From Oscillospiraceae bacterium (GTDB taxonomy: Bacteria; Bacillota; Clostridia; Oscillospirales; CAG-272): a DNA stretch of 64,000 nucleotides. The stretch covers positions 806,001 through 870,000 of the forward strand of contig CP091718.1 in assembly GCA_022009675.1 (NCBI GenBank). Reading direction: 5' to 3'. Position numbers and translations under genes: made by a program. Shown here piece by piece: positions 39,084-49,613 of this stretch (position 1 is the first letter of the stretch; the number at the start of each line of letters is the position of its first letter). The notes below the pieces were generated by a model. It saw only the letters and a list, made by a program, of their open reading frames with translations. It was not told where the DNA came from and did not search any database.

Positions 39084-39543
39084 ATGAGATTCGGAAAACC
39101 GGATGACGGTCGCCGCCGGGAGCGCACCCCGTCCCCAAAAAAAGCCGCCGCGCCCGGGGGCTGTCCGCGAGCGGGTGCTGATCCTTGTGCTGACGCTGGT
39201 GCTGATGCTCCTGTATTTCAGCGTACAGCGGCTGGCGGATGACGGCACCCTGCCGCGCGCGCTCGGCATCGCCGTGATGGTTCTGTACATGGTGTCCTTC
39301 GGCGGACTGCTGATCGCCTACCTGATATACAACCGCGCGTTCATCCACAAGGACGTGACGGTCGATATGCTCCCGGAGGATTGGCCGGAAGAAAAGAAGC
39401 AGGCATTCGTGGACGGCAACCGCCGCCGCGCCGAACGCTCCCGCTGGCTGCTGCTTCTGCTGATCCCGTTCGTGTTCGTTTTCCTGGCAGAGGCGATGTA
39501 CCTGTTCCTCTGGCTCGACAATATTGAAAACTGGTTTAAGTAA
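39084..39543 (+). CDS. Three-helix membrane protein (frameshifted start)
   Basis: ATG 39084 follows AAGGGGGTTTCCC and reads MRFGKPDDGRRRERTPSPKK before a break near 39160 (G5 run). The main frame then gives three hydrophobic helices (ERVLILVLTLVLMLLYFSVQ, ALGIAVMVLYMVSFGGLLIA and WLLLLLIPFVFVFLAEAMYL) with a cytoplasm-like linker carrying DVTVDMLPEDWPEEKKQAFV. ~152 residues. The function is not recognised; it lies in the galactokinase/YycJ/RlmH operon. Confidence 0.7.
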
Positions 39544-39555
39544 GGATACCGCGCT

Positions 39556-40452
39556 ATGTTGCAGACACTGAATCCCGTCCCCTACCGCTTCTGTACGCTC
39601 TATTCCGGCTCGGAGGGCAACGCCGCCTATCTGGAAACGCCGTCCGCGCGCATTCTCATCGACGCGGGGCGCTGTGCCCGCACGCTGACGGCATCGCTCC
39701 GGCAGCTGGGGGTGTCGCCCGAGGAGCTGGACGCCGTTTTTATCACGCACGAGCACCGCGACCATATCGCCGCGCTGGAGGTGCTGACACGGAAGCACCC
39801 GCTCCCGGTGCATATGCTGCTGGACTGCGCCATGCGCTACCGCGACAGTCAGGCGGAGGCGCTGTGCCGCTGTCTGGTGCTGTACCGGCAGCCGGACTTC
39901 ACCGCGACGGTCGGCGACGTGACGGTGCGGGCGTTCCCGACTCTGCACGACAGCCGCGCCTCGGTTGGCTACCGCTTTGAGTTCGGCGGCATTTCGGTCG
40001 GCTACATGACCGACACGGGCTGTGTGACCGACCGGATGGAGCAGATGCTGTCCGGCTGTGAGGCTGTCGTGCTGGAATCCAACCATGACGAGCAGCTGCT
40101 CCTGAGCGGACCGTACCCCTACGAACTGAAGCTGCGCATCCGCTCAAACCGGGGGCATCTGTCCAACCGGGACGCCGCCGCGCTGGCGGCACGGCTGGCG
40201 GAGCGCGGCACGCGGCATTTCCTGCTGGCGCATCTGAGCGAGACCAACAACTACCCCTGCCATTGCTTACGACGAGACGGCGTCGGCGCTTGCCGGGAGC
40301 GGTGCGACCGTGGCGGTGGCGGAGCCGCGCGACATCACCATGCTGGTCGGGGCTGTCGGGGAGCCGGTCGCCCGCGCCGGCGCCCGGATGCCTGCCGCGG
40401 CGGGCGGTGCGGAACGGAGCGCCGCCTCGGCGATGGGGGTGCCCTGCTGTGA
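39556..40452 (+). CDS. Metallo-beta-lactamase-fold protein, YycJ/VicX-like (C-terminal frameshift)
   Basis: ATG 39556 follows AAGGATACC. The MBL metal motif is FITHEHRDHIAALEV, preceded by SGSEGNAAYLETPSARILID and followed by LHDSRASVGYRF, GYMTDTG and LESNHDEQLLLSGPYP. The HLSETNNYP stretch ends the reliable frame. The C-terminus (AYDETASALAGSGATVAVAE) continues in another frame after a break near 40262, so the true stop is uncertain; the long frame ends at 40452, where TGATG overlaps rlmH. YycJ-type proteins are predicted DNA/RNA-acting MBL exonucleases and are often adjacent to rlmH, as here. Confidence 0.82.
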   Translation: MLQTLNPVPYRFCTLYSGSEGNAAYLETPSARILIDAGRCARTLTASLRQLGVSPEELDAVFITHEHRDHIAALEVLTRKHPLPVHMLLDCAMRYRDSQAEALCRCLVLYRQPDFTATVGDVTVRAFPTLHDSRASVGYRFEFGGISVGYMTDTGCVTDRMEQMLSGCEAVVLESNHDEQLLLSGPYPYELKLRIRSNRGHLSNRDAAALAARLAERGTRHFLLAHLSETNNYPCHCLRRDGVGACRERCDRGGGGAARHHHAGRGCRGAGRPRRRPDACRGGRCGTERRLGDGGALL

Positions 40453-40934
40453 TGCCGCCTGTCGTGCGGTTCGTGACGGTGGGCAGTCTCAAGGAGCCGT
40501 ACCTGCGGGAGGCGGTTGCGGAGTACCGCAAGCGTCTGTCGGGGCTTTGCCGCGTTGAGGAGCTTGAGCTGAAGGAAGCCCGCCTGCCCGACCGCCCCTC
40601 CGAGGCGGAGATCCGGGCGGCGCTTTCGCGGGAGGGGGCAGAGATCCGGGCGGCGATCCCGCCCCGGTCGTACCCTGTTGCGCTGTGCGTTGAGGGGGAG
40701 CGGCTGTCCTCTCCGGCGCTGACAGCCCGTCTGCAGGATGCCTGCCGGAGTGCGGGCAGTCTGTGCTTTATCATCGGCTCCTCCTTCGGGCTGGATCCTT
40801 CCGTCAAGTCCGCCGCCCGTCTGCGGCTTTCCGTGTCCGATCTGACCTTTCCTCATCAGCTCATGCGTGTGATTCTGTATGAAGCCGTGTATCGGTGCTT
40901 TCAGATTGATCTCGGCACGCGGTACCACAAGTGA
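40452..40934 (+). CDS. rlmH: 23S rRNA (pseudouridine1915-N3)-methyltransferase
   Basis: An intact 160-residue protein with SPOUT methyltransferase features: VRFVTVGSLKEPYLREAVAE, then YPVALCVEGERLSS, LCFIIGSSFGLDPSV, LSVSDLTFPHQLMRVILYEA and the YHK C-terminus typical of RlmH. The enzyme methylates a pseudouridine in helix 69 of 23S rRNA. The length is normal. ATG 40452 overlaps the preceding stop. No frameshift. Confidence 0.95.
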   Translation: MPPVVRFVTVGSLKEPYLREAVAEYRKRLSGLCRVEELELKEARLPDRPSEAEIRAALSREGAEIRAAIPPRSYPVALCVEGERLSSPALTARLQDACRSAGSLCFIIGSSFGLDPSVKSAARLRLSVSDLTFPHQLMRVILYEAVYRCFQIDLGTRYHK

Positions 40935-41540
40935 TTTATAAGGCGGGCGGGAGACTTGCCCGCTTTGCCGCCCACCTACCCCTGCCTTTGGTTTGTTGTT
41001 TTGCCCCCTATCCTCTCAACCCCCTTCCCCGGCGGGGGAAGGGGGAGATTTTTGTTTTCTTATGCAAGGGGCTTCGCCCCTTGCATCCCCGGCATTAAAC
41101 CGCCTGCGGCATTTACAGTCCCTGCCGCTGTGGTACCCGAAGGGGGCTGAACCCCAGCGACACTGGCTCGACCTGCCAATCCGGCATTTGACAGGGGCTT
41201 GCCTTCGGCATCGCCAGTTCGCCGCAAAACCGACAGAGACACTTTCCTATGAGCGGTGCCGGCAGCCAAGGAGAGGGGGACCGGGGGAGATGGAACTATC
41301 CGTCGCAAGCGACGGCGGCGTTTGAGATGGTCCTCTCCCCCGGGGCAGGGCGAGCAAGTACCGCTCGGGGGCAAGCCCCCTGCCCCCCGCAGGGCACCAC
41401 AGCGGCAGGGCAGGCAGGCGACCACCCCCCTGCCCCCCGCCGGGAACGTAGACGGCAGGGATAGCCAGTGCCGCAGGCGGTTCAGCGGGGGGGCGCCGGG
41501 CACCCCCGGCATACCCCCATCCCCCTTTTTCGCCCCGCCG
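40935..41540. repeat. Repeat island after rlmH
   Basis: No gene. A palindrome (~41023-41045), an AAGGGGCTTCGCCCCTT hairpin (~41065), and a long-form GTTTGAGATGG element (~41251-41348) containing the extra CCGTCGCAAGCGACGG hairpin. Confidence 0.8.
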
Positions 41541-41541
41541 C

Positions 41542-41570
41542 TTGACAAAACGCAGGCATACGTGTATAAT
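41542..41570 (+). promoter_or_regulatory. Perfect consensus promoter of the transketolase operon
   Basis: TTGACA (41542-41547), 17-base spacer, TATAAT (41565-41570): exact match to consensus with ~100 bases of leader before ATG 41670. Confidence 0.93.
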
Positions 41571-41669
41571 GTAGCCTGATAGGGTGCGCCGCCCGCGCGG
41601 CGGCACCTACACACAAAAAACGGATACGGAAAACCGCCCGCGGGCGGTACGGAAGGGGAAACAATCAGT

Positions 41670-42510
41670 ATGGAAGCATCAAAAAAGCGCGATCTGGCTA
41701 TACAGGCAGACAGGATACGACTCGGTATTCTGGAGGGGGACGCACGCCGCCGCCTCCGGGCACCCGGGAGGATCCCTGTCTATTGCCGATATTCTGTCCT
41801 ACCTGTATTTCTCCGAGATGCGCATAGACCCCGCAAACCCCGCGTGGGCGGAGCGCGACCGCTTTGTCCTCTCCAAGGGACACGCCGCCCCCGCACTGTA
41901 CGCGGCGCTGGCTCTGCGGGGATATTTCCCGGTGTCGGAGCTGGCAAACCTGCGCAGGATTGATTCCTTCCTGCAGGGACACCCGGATATGAAGCATATC
42001 CCGGGCGTGGATATGTCCTCCGGCTCGCTGGGGCAGGGTATCTCTGCCGCCTGCGGCATGGCGCTTGCCGCCCGGCTGAACGGCAGCGGGTACAGAGTCT
42101 ATACCCTGATCGGGGACGGCGAGAGCGAGGAGGGCGAGGTCTGGGAGGCGCTGATGTTCGCCGCCCGCTATAACCTGGATAACCTGTGCGTGGTCATCGA
42201 CTACAACGGACTGCAGATCGACGGTCCCATAGACCGCATCCTGGCACCCGCGCCCTACGAGAAGAAGCTGGAGGGCTTCGGCGCACACGTGGTCACCATG
42301 GACGCGCACGACTTTGACTCCATCCGGCGCGCCTTTGACGAGGCAAAAAAACCGTCCCGGGCAAGCCGACCTTCACCATCGCACACTCGGTCAAGGGCAA
42401 GGGCGTCTCCTTCATGGAGAATCAGGTCAAGTGGCACGGCTCCGGCCCCGAATGACGAGCAGTACGGGCAGGCAGTCGGGGAAATCAGAGCGCATATGGC
42501 ACAGCTGTAA
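41670..42510 (+). CDS. Transketolase, N-terminal subunit (frameshifted)
   Basis: ATG 41670 follows AAGGGGAAACAATCAGT and reads MEASKKRDLAIQADRIRLGI before a break near 41738. The main frame then has SGHPGGSLSIADILSYLYFS, FVLSKGHAAPALYAALALRG, GSLGQGISAACGMALAARL and the thiamine-diphosphate motif TLIGDGESEEGEVWEALMFA with VVIDYNG. Further breaks occur at an A7 run near 42350 and near 42450, with FTIAHSVKGKGVSFMENQVKW in the alternative frame. ~280 residues. Supplies the ThDP-binding half of a split transketolase used in the non-oxidative pentose phosphate pathway. Confidence 0.88.
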
Positions 42511-42524
42511 GGGGGATAGAAGGC

Positions 42525-43517
42525 ATGGGGTACATCAACGGACTGAAAAAAGGCGACAAGGTCGCCACAAGAGAGGCATACGGGCGCGGACTGTGCGAGC
42601 TGGGTGCCGATCACGATTTCGCGGTGCTGGACGCCGACCTTGCGGAGGCGACCAAGACCTGCTACTTTGCAAAGGCTTTCCCCGACCGCTTCTTTGACTG
42701 CGGCATCGCCGAGGGCAACATGATCGGCGTCGCCGCCGGACTTGCCGCCGCCGGCAAGCCCGTGTTCGCGTCCTCCTTCGCCATGTTCGCCGCCGGACGC
42801 GCCTTTGAGCAGATCCGCAACAGCGTGGCATACCCGCACCTGAACGTGAAAATCGCCGCCACCCACGCCGGCATCACGGTCGGCGAGGACGGCGCGACCC
42901 ACCAGTGCCTGGAGGATATCGCGCTGATGCGCGTCCTGCCCGGCATGACCGTCATCAGCCCCGCCGATGCGGTGGAGGCGGTCGCCGCGCTGAAGGCGGC
43001 GCTGGAAATGACGGGTCCCTGCTACCTGCGCTTCGGACGCTACGCAGTGCCGGTTCTCCACGATCCCGACACCTACCGCTTTGAGATCGGCAAGGGCGAG
43101 GTTCTGCGGGACGGCTCCGATGTCACCATCGTGGCAAACGGCATCCTGGTATCCATGGCGCTGACCGCCGCCGACACGCTGGCGGCAGAGGGAATTTCCG
43201 CCCGCGTCATCAATATCCATACGGTCAAGCCGCTGGATACGGAGCTGCTGTGCGCAGCCGCCGCCGAGACCGGCGCGGTCGTGACGGCGGAGGAGCACAA
43301 TATCATCGGCGGGCTCGGCTCCGCCGTCGCCGAAACGCTGGCGGAAAACTGCCCCGTCCCGATGGTGCGCGTCGGGGTGCGCGACAGCTTCGGGCGCTCC
43401 GGAAAGGTTCCGGAGCTGCTGGCACTGTACGGACTGACGCCGGAGGCGCTGTGCGATGCAGCCCGCCGCGCGGTAGCCGCCAAGAAAACCGGAAAAACAG
43501 AAAGGAATGGAGTATGA
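42525..43517 (+). CDS. Transketolase, C-terminal subunit
   Basis: An intact 330-residue protein starting MGYINGLKKGDKVATREAYG, 14 bases after the N-subunit gene and preceded by AAGGGGGATAGAAGGC. It has the pyrimidine-binding fold with AVLDADLAEATKTCYF, FDCGIAEGNMIGVAAGLAA, AATHAGITVGEDGATHQCLE and the C-terminal VTAEEHNIIGGLGSAVAETL. It pairs with the upstream subunit. The stop overlaps the next gene by ATGA. Confidence 0.93.
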   Translation: MGYINGLKKGDKVATREAYGRGLCELGADHDFAVLDADLAEATKTCYFAKAFPDRFFDCGIAEGNMIGVAAGLAAAGKPVFASSFAMFAAGRAFEQIRNSVAYPHLNVKIAATHAGITVGEDGATHQCLEDIALMRVLPGMTVISPADAVEAVAALKAALEMTGPCYLRFGRYAVPVLHDPDTYRFEIGKGEVLRDGSDVTIVANGILVSMALTAADTLAAEGISARVINIHTVKPLDTELLCAAAAETGAVVTAEEHNIIGGLGSAVAETLAENCPVPMVRVGVRDSFGRSGKVPELLALYGLTPEALCDAARRAVAAKKTGKTERNGV

Positions 43518-45491
43518 CAGGAGCAGAATGGATCTGGTACAACGGGGATTTTGAGCTGTACCACAGCATTAAGATGCACAACCGGCGCGAGGAGTTCGAC
43601 TGCCCCGTGCCGCCCTTCTGGGCGCTGTCGGCGCCCTACCCGAACGCCAGCTTCGGCAAAGCCTTCCACGCGGACGGGGAGGACAGCATCCGGGTAATCA
43701 CGCCGCACCGGGGCTACGCCATGCTGGACGGCAAGCGCTACCCGATCGGGGCGGATATGCCGGTCACGCCCGGCGACCACGCCATATCGGTCGTGGTGCT
43801 GGCGGAGACGGGCTTTCCCTGCATCTATATCAACAGCCGCTATCTTGTGACCGACGGCACGTGGGTTGCCAACCACATGACAGGCGAGCCGGTTCCGGTC
43901 GGCTCCGACCCGGCGTACAGCCTGCCGACCGACGATCCGACGCAGTTCGCCTTCCGCTACGAGCGGCGCGACCCGGTGAAGGTCACCGGCTCCGCCGAGG
44001 GGACGCTGTACGATTTCGGGCGCGAGATGTACGGGCTTGTGCATCTGGAGAACGCCGACCCGGCGGAGCCTATCCGCGTCGTGTACGGGGAATCCGCCGA
44101 GGAGGCGTGCGATCCGACCGAGGCACTGATCCGCGAGACGGTCAGCGGGCAGGAGAGCTACGTCCTTACGGGGCGTGCGTTCCGCTATCTCTGCGTCCGG
44201 GCGGGCGACCGGCAGGACGCGGGCAGCCTGCGCGTGTATGCGGAGTACGAGTACCTCCCGCTGGAGGATCGCGCCTCGTTCCGCTGCAACCGCCGGAGCG
44301 TCGGGAAGATCTGGGACGTGTGCGCCTACACCCTGCACCTCAACTCCCGCGAATTCTTCCTGGACGGCATCAAGCGGGATCGCTGGTGCTGGTCGGGTGA
44401 CGCGTACCAGTCGCACATGGCGAGCCGCTACCTGTACTTTGACCCGGCAATCAGCCGCCGCACCATTGTGGCTCTGCTGGGCAAGCCGCCGTATGAGCAG
44501 CATATCAACAGCATCAACGACTACTCCATGTACCTCATCATCAGCGCGGCGGAGTACTACTATGCGACCGCCGACAGGCAGTTTATCGAGATATACTACG
44601 ACCGGCTCAAAGCGCTCTACGATTTCATCGAGGGGCGGCTGGACGAGGCGGGCTACGTCTGCCAGCGTCCCGGCGACTGGATTTTTCATTGACTGGTCGG
44701 ACATGGACAAGGGCGGCGACCTGTGCGCCGAGCAGATCCTGTTCTGGCAGTGCCGCAACGCGATGGCAACGCTGTCCGAGGTGTGCGGCAGGGACGGGAG
44801 CGGCTACCGCCGGGCGGCGGATCGCCTGCGCCGCAGCATCCTGCGCGACTACTGGCGCGAGGAGCGCGGCGGCTTTGTGGACTGCTACACGACCGGCAGG
44901 GAAAGCATCACGCGCCACGCCAACATCTTTGCGATTCTGTATGATTTCGTCCCGCCCGCCCGCGCGCGCAAGATTGTGCGGTGCGTGCTGGAGAATGACG
45001 CCGTGACGCACATCACCACGCCGTACTTTGCGTTTTTTGAGTTGTGTGCCCTGTGCAAGATGGGCAGACTGCGCACGGCGCAGAAGCAGATCGAGTCCTA
45101 CTGGGGCGGCATGGTGGCGCTGGGCGCGACCTCTATCTGGGAGCAGTACATTCCGGAGCATTCCGGCACCGAGCATTATGCCATGTACGGCATGAAGTAC
45201 GGCTGTTCGCTCTGCCATGCGTGGGGCGGCGGTCCCATCTACCTGCTGGGGCGGTACTGCCTCGGCGTGTACCCCACGTCGCCGGGATACGCGACCTTTG
45301 CGGTCAAGCCCGACCGGGGGCTGTACAAGCACATGGAGGGCACCGTGCCCCTGCCGGAGGGCGGGCAGGTATCGGTCAGGATGGATGCGCACAGCTGCAC
45401 CGTATGCGCAACGCGCGCCGGCGGCACGCTGACTGTCCGGGGGCAGGATTACCCGATTCCGGTCGGCGAGCAGCTGACGGTGACGTTTTAA
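43514..45491 (+). CDS. GH78-like alpha-L-rhamnosidase (one frameshift)
   Basis: ATG 43514 follows AAAGGAATGG. An N-terminal beta domain (MTGAEWIWYNGDFELYHSIK) precedes a six-hairpin alpha-barrel with EFFLDGIKRDRWCWSGDAYQ, matching the GH78 catalytic-acid region D..KR(D/E)R..W.GD. Later come WSDMDKGGDLCAEQILFWQC and AHAWGGGP-type AWGGGPIYLLGRYCLGVYPT. A T5 run near 44687 breaks the frame. ~659 residues, no signal peptide, so it likely works on imported rhamnosides in the cytoplasm. Coupling to a split transketolase suggests co-regulated sugar catabolism. Confidence 0.82.
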
Positions 45492-45584
45492 GGCACCCTC
45501 GCGCGGGCAGGGATTTTCCCTGCCCCCTCTCTCTGCATTTGAAACGGAATTTGAAACAAGGCGGGAAAAACTGCCTGGAAAAAC

Positions 45585-45614
45585 AAAAAGCGTTGCTGTC
45601 GCAACGCTTTTTTT
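45585..45614. terminator. Bidirectional rho-independent terminator
   Basis: Stem AAAAAGCGTTGC / GCAACGCTTTTT with loop TGTC, A-run on one side and T-run on the other. It lies between the plus-strand rhamnosidase operon and the 3' end of the minus-strand tRNA gene and can stop both. Confidence 0.9.
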
Positions 45615-45688
45615 GGAGCGAGTAACGGCAATCGAACTCCGCATAGCCAGCTTGGGAAGCTGGAGTTTTACCATTAGACTATACCCGC
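45614..45688 (-). tRNA. tRNA-Gly (anticodon CCC)
   Basis: A 75-base cloverleaf on the minus strand: acceptor GCGGGTA pairs with TACTCGC, D-arm TAGTCTAATGGTAAA, anticodon stem CCAGC/GCTGG with loop TTCCCAA (anticodon CCC), T-arm with GTTCGATT, and an encoded 3' CCA. It reads GGG codons, common in this GC-rich genome. It is flanked downstream by the bidirectional terminator. Confidence 0.94.
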
Positions 45689-45699
45689 AGAGGATTGTT

Positions 45700-46765
45700 T
45701 TTTTATTATACCGCATCCGGCGCGGTTTGTCAACCCCTTTGCGGAATTTTTTATAGCGGGATTCCTACTGCGGCGCCGGGGGGCGAACCACGCGCCCGGC
45801 GGGGGCTTGCCTTCTTTGCCGCCCTGCCAACCCTACCTTTAGCTTTGTTTTTGCCCCCTTCCCCGAAGGGGAAGGATATCCCTCGACCCGCGCTCGCAGA
45901 GCGCTCTTTCCCCGGCGGGGAAGGGGGTGTTTTTTAGTTTTTATGCAAGGGGCTTCGCCCCTTGCATCCCCGGGGCTGGGGGGACGCGGCACTGGCTCGA
46001 CCTGCCGTCCCTGTCCCCGGCGGGGGCTTTGCCTCTTGCGAGGCGGGGTTGAGGTGGCGTTCCGATACCCGGCGGGGGGCTTGCCTGCTTTGTCGCCCTG
46101 CTAACCCTGCCTTTAGTTTTTCTTTCCTGCCCCCTATCTCCCACCCCCTTCCCCCGGTGGGGGAAGGGGAGACTTTAGGTTATTTTTATGCAAGGGGCTT
46201 CGCCCCTTGCATCCCCGGGGCTGAGGGGACGCGGCACTGGCTCGACCTGCCGTCCCTGTCCCCGGCGGGGGCTTTGCCTCTTGCGAGGCGGGGTTGAGGT
46301 GGCGTTCCGATACCCGGCGGGGGCTTTGCCTTCTTTGCCGCCTGCCAACCCCTGCCTTTAGCTTTGTTCTTGCCCCCTATCTCGACCCCCTTCCCCGGTG
46401 GGGAAGGGGGAGTTTTTAGTTTATTTTCGCTGGGGCTCCGCCCCCGGCACCCCGGCATTAAAACCGTTTGCGGCACTTTACAGCCTCTGCCATGCGGGCA
46501 CCCCGCGCAAGGAGCTTGCGGTTCGCCGCAAAAACGATAGGAAGCGGTTCTCTATTGGCAGTGCCGGCAGCCAAGGAGAGGGGGGACCGGGGGAGAGGAA
46601 CTTCGGCGTTTGAGATGGTCCTCTCCCCCGGGGCAGGTCGAGCCAGTGCCGCGTGGGTTCAACTCGCCCCCTCGCCCCCGCCGGGCACCACAGCGGCAGG
46701 GATAGCAAGTGCCGCAGGCGGCTTAATGCCGGGGTGCCGGGGGCGATAGCCCGCCGCAACCGCCC
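45700..46765. repeat. Repeat island between tRNA-Gly and nifU
   Basis: No gene. Palindromes near 45860-45930, 46150 and 46390, AAGGGGCTTCGCCCCTT hairpins (~45947 and ~46195), two GCCTCTTGCGAGGC elements (~46018-46078 and ~46261-46322), and a plus-orientation GTTTGAGATGG element (~46557-46637). Confidence 0.82.
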
Positions 46766-47212
46766 TTACACCCCGTTTCCGGAATCGTGTGCGTGACAGC
46801 ACGCGCAGTCGCCGGAGCAGAACTCGTCCGGATTGTAGGCAATGCCGTGACGGTCGTAGTAGTCCTTGACGGCGGCGCGAACCGCTTCCTCCGCCAGCAC
46901 GGAGCAGTGCATCTTGACCGGCGGCAGACCGTCCAGCGCCTCGGCAACAGCCTTGTTGGACAGCTTGAGCGCTTCCTCAATCGGCTTGCCCTTTATCATT
47001 TCGGTCGCCATGGAGGAGGTGGCAATGGCGGAACCGCAACCGAAGGTGTTGAATTTGACATCCGTGATGATGCCGTCCTTGACCTTGATATACATCTTCA
47101 TGATGTCGCCGCACTTGGCGTTGCCGACCTCGCCGATACCGTCCGCGTCGTCCATCTTGCCCACATTGCGGGGATTCTGAAAGTGATCCATAACCTTTTC
47201 ACTGTACAGCAT
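46766..47212 (-). CDS. nifU: Fe-S cluster scaffold protein, IscU/NifU type
   Basis: An intact 148-residue protein starting MLYSEKVMDHFQNPRNVGKM. The three cluster-ligand cysteines are present (C34 in GNAKCGD, C59 in TFGCGSA, C103 in MHCSVLAEEA), with Asp36 beside the first. The tail EFCSGDCACCHAH adds further cysteines, as in clostridial homologues. Forty bases downstream of nifS, it provides the scaffold for clusters built from NifS-derived sulfur. Confidence 0.93.
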   Translation of the reverse strand: MLYSEKVMDHFQNPRNVGKMDDADGIGEVGNAKCGDIMKMYIKVKDGIITDVKFNTFGCGSAIATSSMATEMIKGKPIEEALKLSNKAVAEALDGLPPVKMHCSVLAEEAVRAAVKDYYDRHGIAYNPDEFCSGDCACCHAHDSGNGV

Positions 47213-47252
47213 ATAAATACTCCTTCTCTTATCTCTCTTCTATTCGCCTGCG

Positions 47253-48477
47253 TCAGATGCGGTGCGCGAGCCTTCCGGTCTCCAGATCCTCCCAGACGGG
47301 GGACATATCCCGCAGGGTGGCAATGATGCCGGGCAGCTTTTCCAGGATGTAGTCCACATCCTCCTCGGTGTTGGTCTCGGACAGCGACAGCCGCAGGGAG
47401 CCGTGCGCGATTTCGGCAGGGCGCCCGATTGCCAGCAGTACGTGGCTCGGCTCCAGGGAGCCGGAGGTACACGCCGAGCCGGACGATGCGCAGATGCCGG
47501 CAAGATCCAGCCGGAGCAGCAGCGACTCGCCCTCAATGCCCTCCACGCAGACATTCACGGTGCCGGGCAGCCGGTGCGCCGCGTCACGCAGTGCCGTGCC
47601 GTTGAGCACGGTGTGCGGGATGGCAAGAATGCCGTCAATCAGCCGGTCGCGCATATGCGCAAGGCGCGCCATGCGGTCGGGGAGTCGGCTGACCGCCTCC
47701 TCCAGCGCCGCGGTCATGGCGAGGATGGACGGCAGGTTCTCTGTCCCGGCGCGGAGATTGCGCTCCTGCGCCCCGCCGCGGATGAGCGGCTGGAGCGGGA
47801 TGCCGCGCCGGACATACAGCACCCCGGTGCCCTTGGGACCGTGGAACTTATGCGCCGACAGCGACAGCATATCCACGTTGTCCGCCTGCACGTCCACCGG
47901 AATATGCCCGACCGCCTGCACTGCGTCGGTATGGAACACCACGCCCGCCGCGCGGCAGACCGCGCCGATCTCCCGGATGGGCTGAACCGTACCGATTTCG
48001 TTATTGGCGTACATGACCGACACCAGCGCGGTATCGGGGCGGATGGCGTCCCGCACCTGCTCGGCGGTCACGAAGCCGTCGGGCGAGACGGGCAGCAGGG
48101 TGACCTCAAAGCCCTCCTTTTTCAGTGCATCCAGCGTATGCAGGATGGCATGATGCTCGAAGGCTGTGGAGATCAGGTGTTTCCTGCCCTTCCTTGCGCC
48201 GTTATATGCCGCCGAGCGGACTGCTGTATTATCCGACTCACTTCCGCCGGAGGTGAAGATGATCTCGCGCGGATCGGCGGCGCCGAGGCATTTTGCCACG
48301 CGGGCGCGGGCGTCCTCCAGGTACACCTTGGCTTCCTGCCCGACCGTATGCAGGCTGGAGGGGTTTCCGTACTGATTTTCCAGTGCCCATATCATTTTTT
48401 CGAGAGCCGCCGTGCTCATGGCTGTGGTGGCGGCGTTATCGGCATACACGTGCCGGATGTTTTTTTGCGTTCTCCAT
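47253..48477 (-). CDS. nifS: Cysteine desulfurase (NifS type)
   Basis: The start at 48477 (MENAK) follows AGAGGAATAACAGT. An A7 run near 48463 breaks the first codons; from VYADNAATTAMSTAALEKMI onward the frame is intact to the stop at 47253. The PLP lysine lies in SLSAHKFHGPKG, substrate-binding residues in STAFEHHAIL and the catalytic Cys in ICASSGSACTSGS. ~408 residues, normal for the family. It mobilises sulfur from cysteine for NifU; the pair is transcribed together from the promoter at 48577-48605. Confidence 0.92.
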
Positions 48478-48576
48478 ACTGTTATTCCTCTGTGCTGTAT
48501 CTCTCTGCCCGGCGGGTGGGTGTTGTCGGTGCATCTGCCGGGGCTTTTTACTTGTGTTTTCCTTTTTTGCGCCGCC

Positions 48577-48605
48577 ATTATAGCACATAATTCCTACCTT
48601 GTCAA
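48577..48605 (-). promoter_or_regulatory. Perfect consensus promoter of nifS-nifU
   Basis: Minus strand: TTGACA (48605-48600), 17-base spacer, TATAAT (48582-48577), 100 bases before nifS. An IscR-like regulator site is not evident by eye. Confidence 0.92.
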
Positions 48606-48609
48606 TAGG

Positions 48610-49613
48610 ATTTTAGAAATTTCTTTTGGCGGCGGGGGCTTGCCTTTCTCCTCGCCCGCCAACCCCGCCTTTAGCTTGCTTTCTTTCCCCCATCTCCCGC
48701 CCCTTCCCGGCGGGAAGGGGGAGCTTTAGGTTATTTTATGCAAGGGGCTCCGCCCTCGCATCCCCGGGGCTGAACCCAGGCGGCACTGGTTCACCCCTGC
48801 CCCGGGGAGAGGACCATCTCAAACGCCGCCGTCGCTTGCGACGGATAGTTCCATCTCCCCCGGTCCCCCCTCTCCTTGGCTGCCGGCACTGCTCATAGGG
48901 AACCGCTTCCTGTCGGTTTTGCGGCGAACCACGGACTCCCCTCTGCGCAGGGCATCTGCTTGGCAGGCTCTGTAAGTGCCGCAAGCGGTTTAACGCCGGG
49001 GTGCCGGGGGCAGAGCCCCCGGCGAAATAAAGTAAAAATCTCCCCCTTCCCGCTGGGAAGGGGGGCAGGGGATGGGGGCAAAAAAATCTATGATATGGCA
49101 GGAAAAACAGGTGAGGCAGGGCACAGCCCCGCGGGTGCCGGATTGGCAGGGGCGACAGGCGGCAAAGAAGGCAAGCCCCTGCGGGTGCCGGGACGGCAAG
49201 GTCAGCAGGAGACCAACTGGGCAAGCCCCCGCCGGGGACATGAGGGGCAGGGTGAGCCGACAACCAACCCCCTGTGTGCCCCCGCGGGCACCGCTAACGC
49301 CCGCCGAGCCAATGCCGCGCGGGTTCAGGTCGGGGATGCAAAGGGGCGAAGCCCCTTGCATAAGAAAAACTAGGATCTCTTCCCCCGGAGGGGAAGGGGG
49401 GCGGGGGATGGGGGCAAAAATCTATGATATGGCAGGAAAAAGCAGGCGAGGCAGGGCACAGCCCTCTGCGGGTACCGGATTGGCAGGGGCGACAGGCGGC
49501 AAAGAAGGCAAGCTCCCCTGCGGGTGCCGAAATGGCAGGGGCGACAGGCGGCAAAGAAGGCAAAGCCCCCGCCGGGAACCACAACGGCAGAGGCATACAG
49601 GCAACCCCGGAAA
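48610..49613. repeat. Repeat island between nifS and mfd
   Basis: No gene. Two palindromes with AAGGGGC hairpins, an inverted long-form GTTTGAGATGG element (~48797-48896) with the CCGTCGC hairpin, and several CGGGTGCCGGATTGGCAGGG short repeats. The phrase ATCTATGATATGGCAGGAAA occurs twice (~49086 and ~49422). Confidence 0.8.

Noticed and set aside
45506..45526. GGGCAGGG-ATTTT-CCCTGCCC dyad as the main terminator of the rhamnosidase operon
   Set aside because: No U-run follows; the hairpin at 45585-45614 is a far better terminator.
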